Source of the DNA: a virus
Virus record (IMG/VR): IMGVR_UViG_3300025617_000112
Location: 1 to 24,662 of that record
Direction: 5' to 3' (one strand)
DNA: 24,662 nt
Positions 20,600-24,662 of this stretch are shown piece after piece. A program made the translations under genes and the position numbers. The notes under the pieces are model-generated. The model searched no databases and was not told the DNA's origin. It was given only the letters and a program-made list of their open reading frames with translations. The first letter of the stretch is position 1, and each line of letters starts with the position of its first letter.

Positions 20600-22184
20600 G
20601 GATCACGACACCGGGGAGATTCAGGTCCATCACGGGCCTGAGACTCTAGAGCCTCTGTTGCCACAGTATGATGAAATCATCGGTCATAACTTGATCGGCT
20701 TTGACGCTCCAAAGATTAAAGAGCTCTGGGGTGTTGGTATCAAGAAATCACAAGCAGTTGACACCTTGGTACTGTCTCGCCTACTTAACCCAGTGATCGA
20801 GGGCGGACACAGTCTCAGAGCCTGGGGTGTGCGCTTAGGTGGTGACGGTAAGATTGAGTTCAGTGATTATAATGGTGGATGGACTGAAGAGATGGAGAAG
20901 TACTGTATCCAAGACGTCCGTCTAACCACACAGGTTTACCGGGAGATCCTGACGCATTATGCCAAGTGGAAAGAATCAGACAGAGCAATCAAGCTCGCAC
21001 ACGAATTGTTCATGGAAACATGTAAACAAGAGCGGACAGGTTTTAAGCTGGATGTCCCTAAAGCTCAGATACTACATGCTACTCTGGCAGACCGAATGGC
21101 AACTATTGAAGCTGAATTGCAAGAGATATTTGAACCGATTGTAGAGGAGCGTTGGAGTGAGAAAACAGGAAAACAACTTAAAGATCGAGTCACACCTTTT
21201 AATGTCGGGTCCCGAAAGCAAATTGCAGAGAGGCTCCAAGGGCTTGGTTGGATACCTAGTAAATTTACAGAGAAGGGATCAGTTATCGTTGACGAAACCA
21301 CGCTCGAAACTGTAGAGATTCCAGAGGCTAAACAGATTGCTGAATACTTGATGATACAGAAACGTGTCGGTCTGATCGAATCATGGTTAAAACATGTCGA
21401 TGAAAAGGACTCTCGTGTACATGGTCGTATTATCCCTTATGGGACTATTACAGGACGTGCGAGCCATCATAGCCCCAACTTGGGACAAGTGCCATCGGTA
21501 AAGAAACCGTTCGGTAAAGAGTGCCGGGAGTTGTTTACTGTTGATCAAGGTAATGTCCTATGCGGGATCGACCTTTCCGGGATCGAGCTCAGATGTTTAG
21601 CCCATTACATGCAGGATGAAGAGTGGACAGAGGAGTTGTTAAATGGTGACGTCCATCAGAAGAACGCTGACGCCGCAGGGCTCACGAGAGATCAGGCGAA
21701 GACCCTCCAGTATGCTGTACTCTACGGGGCCGGAGCCGCAAAGGTTGGTAGTATTGTCGGAGGAGGTGCGAAAGAAGGGCAAGCGATACTTGACCGTTTT
21801 TATCGTAACACCCCTAAGCTCCGAGAACTTATGGAGAAAGTGCAGAGGCTTGCAAACAAAGGGTATGTACCGGGGCTTGACGGTCGTCGCATATTGGTGC
21901 GAAGTGAACATGCCGCACTTAATACACTACTCCAAGGATGTGGAGGTACTATTGCTGGGCAGTGGGTTGTTGAAGCCAACAAAGCGATCCGTAAAGCGGG
22001 GCTCGACGCAAGACAAGTTGCGTTCGTGCATGATGAGATTCAAATTGAATGCGAGAAAGGAGTTGCTGAACAAGTTGCAGAAATCGTAGTAGAGAGCGCT
22101 AAACGCGCTGGAGAGATTCTTGGCTTCCGTGTCCCTGTGGATGCTGAAGCGAAGATTGGTAACAATTGGTACGAAACACATTAG
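20523..22184 (+). CDS. DNA polymerase, family A, T7 gp5-like
   Basis: 553 residues, with AAGGTG before ATG 20523. The 3'-5' exonuclease has LDIET (D10, E12), IIGHNLIGFDAP (52-63, D61) and YCIQDVRLT (127-135, D131), all intact. The polymerase has motif A GIDLSGIELR (348-357, D350), motif B RDQAKTLQYAVLYGAG (389-404) with Tyr at 397 (the site equal to E. coli Pol I F762 and T7 Y526), and motif C VHDE (502-505). It is clearly shorter than T7 gp5 (704): between about residues 200 and 226 there is only a short linker where T7 carries the ~76-residue thioredoxin-binding loop. So host thioredoxin is probably not its processivity factor. It works with the adjacent primase-helicase and SSB. Confidence 0.95.
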   Translation: MSNKKRLTLDIETNTDHNIIWGCVTEDHDTGEIQVHHGPETLEPLLPQYDEIIGHNLIGFDAPKIKELWGVGIKKSQAVDTLVLSRLLNPVIEGGHSLRAWGVRLGGDGKIEFSDYNGGWTEEMEKYCIQDVRLTTQVYREILTHYAKWKESDRAIKLAHELFMETCKQERTGFKLDVPKAQILHATLADRMATIEAELQEIFEPIVEERWSEKTGKQLKDRVTPFNVGSRKQIAERLQGLGWIPSKFTEKGSVIVDETTLETVEIPEAKQIAEYLMIQKRVGLIESWLKHVDEKDSRVHGRIIPYGTITGRASHHSPNLGQVPSVKKPFGKECRELFTVDQGNVLCGIDLSGIELRCLAHYMQDEEWTEELLNGDVHQKNADAAGLTRDQAKTLQYAVLYGAGAAKVGSIVGGGAKEGQAILDRFYRNTPKLRELMEKVQRLANKGYVPGLDGRRILVRSEHAALNTLLQGCGGTIAGQWVVEANKAIRKAGLDARQVAFVHDEIQIECEKGVAEQVAEIVVESAKRAGEILGFRVPVDAEAKIGNNWYETH

Positions 22185-22193
22185 TGTTACCTA

Positions 22194-22202
22194 TGTTATA
22201 AT
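22194..22202 (+). promoter_or_regulatory. Extended -10 promoter ahead of SSB
   Basis: TGT directly followed by TATAAT (22197-22202) makes a perfect extended -10. No good -35 is seen 16-17 bases upstream (AAACAC region), which is tolerated for extended -10 promoters. A start near 22209 would give a 23-base leader to the SSB ATG. It would boost SSB, exonuclease and endonuclease in addition to read-through from upstream. Confidence 0.5.
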
Positions 22203-22231
22203 ATTAGTATCACACCAGTAAGGAGAATGTG

Positions 22232-22693
22232 ATGGAACGAGTAAAGTTAAAGTGCGATATCTATTGGGCGTCTACGGATCGTGTCAATGATAACTCAGAG
22301 AAGTTTCAGGTAGATCTTTGTAATCTATCCGATGCGGCTGTACAGGCTCTAGAGTCTATGGGTATCGAGGTTAAGAGTAAGGAAAACAACCCAGAGATGG
22401 GTAACTTCATTACTTGTAAGTCTAAGATGACGATTAAGTCATACGACACTGATGGTCAGCAGTTGACTGGCTTTCCACAAACAGACTCAGGCGAGCCCTC
22501 GTCACAGGCTGTGAAGATCGGCAACGGATCGAAAGGTATCGCTCTGGTCGGCTTCTATGAGTGGCAGTACAAGAACAAGGCAGGTGTCTCACCTTCTTTG
22601 CGTAAGCTCGTTGTCACGGACCTGATCCGCTATGAAGACTCTGTCGAAGACATGGTCACACTAGATGATGACGATGAGGATGAAATCCTTTAA
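22232..22693 (+). CDS. Single-stranded DNA-binding protein, gp2.5-like
   Basis: 153 residues from ATG 22232 (AAGGAGA, 5 bases upstream); a GTG at 22229 adds one residue only. The body carries DIYWASTDRVNDNSEKFQVD, LCNLSDAAVQALESMGIEVK, FITCKSKMTIKSYD and GNGSKGIALVGFYEWQYKNK, the beta-strand pattern of podovirus SSBs of the T7 gp2.5 type. The last ~14 residues are almost all Asp/Glu and end DDDDEDEIL: the acidic tail that contacts polymerase and primase-helicase. T7 ends in Phe; here it ends in Leu. It coats single-stranded DNA at the fork and in recombination. The stop shares one base with the next start. Confidence 0.85.
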   Translation: MERVKLKCDIYWASTDRVNDNSEKFQVDLCNLSDAAVQALESMGIEVKSKENNPEMGNFITCKSKMTIKSYDTDGQQLTGFPQTDSGEPSSQAVKIGNGSKGIALVGFYEWQYKNKAGVSPSLRKLVVTDLIRYEDSVEDMVTLDDDDEDEIL

Positions 22694-23397
22694 TGTGTTA
22701 TCATGCGATCATCGATGCAGACATTCTAGTTTACCGCATTGGGTTCGCTACAAGTGAAGAGACCGAGGAGATGGCTATCAAGACGATGGCCGTCTACATC
22801 GAGGACATGATTATGTTCGATCTTCCTTACTGCACGACATGGACGTTACATCTCACTGGTAAACGCAATTTCAGGGACGAGATTGCTGTTACCGCTCCCT
22901 ACAAAGGTAACCGTACAGGCAACGCAAAGCCAACCCATTATAAAGCCCTCAGAGACTACTTAGCGTGGTCATGGGACGCTACTATATGGGAAGGCTTTGA
23001 AGCCGATGATGCGGTTGCTATTGAGGCTACAGAGCTCGGGGAGAGAGGAGTCATTGTATCTTTGGATAAAGACCTTGATCAAGTTGTTGGCTGGCACTTC
23101 AACTTTGCGAAAGGACTCCTATATTACATTGACCAAGAGACAGCAGATTTCAATTTCTATAAACAGTTTCTAACAGGCGACCGGGTAGATAACATAAAAG
23201 GAGTACATGGCATCGGAGAGAAACGTGCCACCGCTCTCTTGGAAGGTAAAACTGTTGAGGAAATGTGGGGAATCATTGTTGATAAGTTAGGGTATGATCG
23301 AGCAATTGAGAACGGTCATTTGTTGTATATGCTCCGATCTGTCGGGGATTCATTTAAACCACCGGTAGCAGATGAAAGCACAATCAGCAAAAGCTAA
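22693..23397 (+). CDS. 5'-3' exonuclease (T7 gp6-like, FEN fold)
   Basis: 234 residues, starting within TAATG of the SSB stop, so coupled. PIN/FEN motifs: IIDADILVYR (D8, D10), then the arch region KRNFRDEIAVTAPYKGNR (57-74), WEGFEADDAVAI (E103, D105, D106), VSLDKDLDQV (D125, D127), and the helix-three-turn-helix TGDRVDNIKGVHGIGEKRAT (161-180, D163 and D166). All acidic metal ligands expected for the family are present. It degrades RNA primers and host DNA, and produces single strands for recombination. It is shorter than T7 gp6 (300). The end overlaps the endonuclease gene by 26 bases. Confidence 0.9.
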   Translation: MCYHAIIDADILVYRIGFATSEETEEMAIKTMAVYIEDMIMFDLPYCTTWTLHLTGKRNFRDEIAVTAPYKGNRTGNAKPTHYKALRDYLAWSWDATIWEGFEADDAVAIEATELGERGVIVSLDKDLDQVVGWHFNFAKGLLYYIDQETADFNFYKQFLTGDRVDNIKGVHGIGEKRATALLEGKTVEEMWGIIVDKLGYDRAIENGHLLYMLRSVGDSFKPPVADESTISKS

Positions 23398-23716
23398 AGG
23401 CCGCAAGCTACAGCAGACAGTCCGTGACGGCATTCTAGAGCGTTTCCCAGCGCTTGAGCCTGACGATGTCCGCAGTACTGGTATGGGGCAGTCTGGAGAA
23501 GATGTCCAGTTGTCCCCCGCCGCTCGGAAGGTCTTTCCATACTCTGTAGAGTGTAAGAACCTTGCAAAGATTGCGGTGTATAACTACTACGATCAATGCA
23601 TGACAAACTGTGGCAACCATGAGCCACTTGTTGTCATTAAACAGAACAGGTCTAAGCCATTAGCGGTTGTAGACCTTGAACATTTCTTAGATTTAGTGGA
23701 GAACAAACATGAGTGA
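23372..23716 (+). CDS. PD-(D/E)xK endonuclease, Holliday-junction-resolvase-like
   Basis: 114 residues. KGRKLQQTVRDGILERFPAL, then DDVRSTGMGQSGEDVQLSPA (D44 in GED), YSVECKN (E60-C-K62) and LVVIKQNRSKPLAVVDLEHF. The GED ... ECKN pattern is the PD-(D/E)xK core of small phage resolvase-like nucleases. In T7-like genomes endonuclease I (gp3) has this role, resolving branched DNA before packaging and cutting host DNA. It is shorter than T7 gp3 (149) and closer to the archaeal-type resolvase-like branch seen in marine podophages. It overlaps the exonuclease and next genes. Confidence 0.82.
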   Translation: MKAQSAKAKGRKLQQTVRDGILERFPALEPDDVRSTGMGQSGEDVQLSPAARKVFPYSVECKNLAKIAVYNYYDQCMTNCGNHEPLVVIKQNRSKPLAVVDLEHFLDLVENKHE

Positions 23717-23936
23717 CTTTTGGCTTAACAAGGAAGACGACAAGATTCGTGTCAGCTTCAGTTTTAGTTTGTACGGTAAGACTAACGAGTTTAACGGAGT
23801 CTATGAGGACAGTGCTCACTGGAGCGAGGTCTTAGATGATATTGTAAAGACTCTAGAGTCCTCGTATAGTTATTCGTTTAATATTAATGAAGAGCTAGGT
23901 ATCTACTACAAGGGTAAAGCCGATGAGTGCGAATGA
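23709..23936 (+). CDS. Hypothetical protein, 75 aa
   Basis: ATG 23709 overlaps the endonuclease stop, with GGAG about 8 bases upstream. MSDFWLNKEDDKIRVSFSFS, LYGKTNEFNGVYEDSAHWSE, VLDDIVKTLESSYSYSFNIN then ELGIYYKGKADECE. Alternating strands followed by a helix and a strand; looks like a small soluble alpha/beta protein. I cannot name a family. It overlaps the DUF3310 gene by 14 bases. Confidence 0.65.
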   Translation: MSDFWLNKEDDKIRVSFSFSLYGKTNEFNGVYEDSAHWSEVLDDIVKTLESSYSYSFNINEELGIYYKGKADECE

Positions 23937-24138
23937 GGTCCAAGTCGGAGGTGCTCATTACACGTCTAAATTGATCCAACCTTGGGAGGCTATGGAGGCT
24001 TGGATGACTGAAGATCAGTTTAAAGGTTTCCTCAAAGGTAATGTTATCAAGTATCTAGCACGATGTGATGACAAAGGTGGCAAGATTGATCTTGAGAAGG
24101 CTCGTCATTATCTTGACAAGCTCATCGAGATGTATTAA
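23923..24138 (+). CDS. DUF3310 protein
   Basis: 71 residues; AGGG about 8 bases before ATG 23923. VQVGGAHYTSKLIQPWEAME, then FLKGNVIKYLARCDDKGGKI, DLEKARHYLDKLIE match the DUF3310 signature: GG.HY....IQP.E.........F..GN.IKY..R...K.G..DL.KA..YL..LI. The same domain occurs in T7 gp1.7, linked to nucleotide kinase activity and dideoxythymidine sensitivity, and in many phages as a free-standing unit. A nucleotide-metabolism role would fit the RNR gene just downstream. Function of the domain alone is not settled. Confidence 0.85.
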   Translation: MSANEVQVGGAHYTSKLIQPWEAMEAWMTEDQFKGFLKGNVIKYLARCDDKGGKIDLEKARHYLDKLIEMY

Positions 24139-24155
24139 AATAGTAGGTTCGTGTC

Positions 24156-24332
24156 GTGATTACTCTACAAGAACTTAAAGAGAGACTGGCACAGTTGGAC
24201 GAGGTGACACTTCTAGAGACTCTAGAGATCACCTCTGACGACATTGTAGCCCGTTTTACGGACTATATCGAAACCAATTACGAATACCTTACTGGAGAAT
24301 TCGATGAAGCAACACCTTGGGATAACGATTGA
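24156..24332 (+). CDS. Small conserved protein upstream of RNR, 58 aa
   Basis: GTG start at 24156 (AGTAGG about 9 bases upstream); no ATG fits. Product: MITLQELKERLAQLDEVTLL (first residue GTG), ETLEITSDDIVARFTDYIET, then NYEYLTGEFDEATPWDND. Small acidic helical proteins with ITLQELKERLA.LDEVTLLE.LEI.S.D.V.RF are found just before RNR or near it in marine podoviruses (from memory). Function unknown. It overlaps the RNR start by 29 bases. Confidence 0.7.
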   Translation: MITLQELKERLAQLDEVTLLETLEITSDDIVARFTDYIETNYEYLTGEFDEATPWDND

Positions 24333-24662
24333 TGTCGAACGAGACTTTCGCCTTAGTGACCAAGCAATTAAACTCATGCATGACTACTATATGCTTGAGC
24401 ATGAAGACTCACCTCAAGAAGCCTTTGCTCGTGCTAGTGTGGCCTACTGTGGCGGTGATCTCGATTTTGCACAGCGTATTTACGACTATGCATCAAAAGG
24501 CTGGTTCATGTTTGCGAGCCCTGTACTCAGCAATGCCCCGGAACCGCATGGAAAGGCTAGTGGCTTGCCTATTAGCTGTTTCCTTACTTATGTGGGGGAC
24601 AATCTTGATAGCCTTATTGAACATAATGGTGAAGTAGCATGGCTTTCCGTAAAGGGCGGCGG
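24304..24662 (+). CDS. Ribonucleotide reductase large (alpha) chain, 5' part
   Basis: ATG 24304 with GGAGAA about 6 bases upstream; runs off the right edge with 119 codons visible. VERDFRLSDQAIKLMHDYYM, then EDSPQEAFARASVAYCGGD, YASKGWFMFASPVLSNAP (about 73-90), GLPISCFLTYVGDNLDSLIE (about 97-116) and VAWLSVKGGG. The PVLSNAP and ISCF....D.L motifs are those around the first redox-active cysteine of class I/II reductase alpha chains; the SCFL..V.D.LD form is common in aquatic phages. It makes deoxynucleotides for the phage polymerase. The class cannot be fixed without the C-terminal part. Confidence 0.9.
   Translation, partial: MKQHLGITIDVERDFRLSDQAIKLMHDYYMLEHEDSPQEAFARASVAYCGGDLDFAQRIYDYASKGWFMFASPVLSNAPEPHGKASGLPISCFLTYVGDNLDSLIEHNGEVAWLSVKGG

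Noticed and set aside
24329-24637. 102-residue open frame at the right end
   Set aside because: It lies out of frame inside the reductase gene, whose protein motifs (PVLSNAP, ISCFL) are unmistakable in the other frame.

Overview
This window is part of a double-stranded DNA tailed-phage genome, most likely a podovirus with a T7-type replication module from a marine or other aquatic setting. The evidence is a clean phage gene complement: terminase, portal, scaffold, coat, fibre and adhesin, muramidase, primase-helicase, family A polymerase, SSB, 5'-3' exonuclease, junction endonuclease and ribonucleotide reductase. Genes are tightly packed, often with ATGA or TAATG overlaps, and there are no host housekeeping genes. 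No phage RNA polymerase is visible here. The promoters I can read are sigma70-type (TTGACT/TTGACA, 16-17 bp spacer, TAGAAT/TAGTAT), which suggests host RNA polymerase is used, as in SIO1/VpV262/cobavirus-like podoviruses; that placement is inference from memory. A GcrA-like helix-turn-helix protein and near-perfect sigma54-type -24/-12 elements hint at an alphaproteobacterial host, but do not prove it.

Layout: two divergent arms leave a noncoding hub at about 12928-13849. The left arm (12927 down to 1, minus strand) holds, in transcription order, a small-terminase-like AT-hook protein, a GH108-type muramidase, large terminase, portal, a 47-aa coiled-coil protein, an internal sigma70 promoter, an 83-aa conserved protein, a zinc ribbon protein, scaffold, coat, a terminator-like hairpin, tail fibre, a giant glycine-rich adhesin, a small conserved structural-type protein, a holin-like protein and small membrane-associated proteins. 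The right arm (13850 to 24662, plus strand) starts with about 16 small early genes, mostly unknown and including zinc ribbons and one-helix membrane proteins. It then runs into primase-helicase, a GIY-YIG/T5orf172 endonuclease, DNA polymerase, SSB, exonuclease, endonuclease, a DUF3310 protein and the start of a ribonucleotide reductase large chain that runs off the window.

The most interesting region is the hub. It contains a leftward sigma70 promoter (12966-12994) and four 11-bp direct repeats that include two perfect DnaA boxes (13018-13059). Next come five roughly 20-bp repeats at strict 36-bp spacing (36, 36, 36, 37), each fitting GG-N10-GC sigma54 promoter geometry (13219-13383). About 400 bp without any ORF follows, then a rightward sigma70 promoter (13790-13817). 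A sixth copy of the 36-bp-array motif lies in the spacer of the late capsid promoter (8350-8365). Together these look like a combined origin and transcription switch built on host factors (DnaA, sigma70, possibly sigma54 or a repressor that uses the same sites).

How the genes work together: the small early genes probably remodel the host. RNR supplies dNTPs, and primase-helicase, polymerase, SSB and exonuclease copy DNA. The endonuclease resolves junctions before terminase packages DNA through the portal into scaffold-assembled heads. Fibre and glycine-rich adhesin recognise the host, and holin-like protein plus muramidase lyse it. Tail-tube and internal-virion genes are not in this window.
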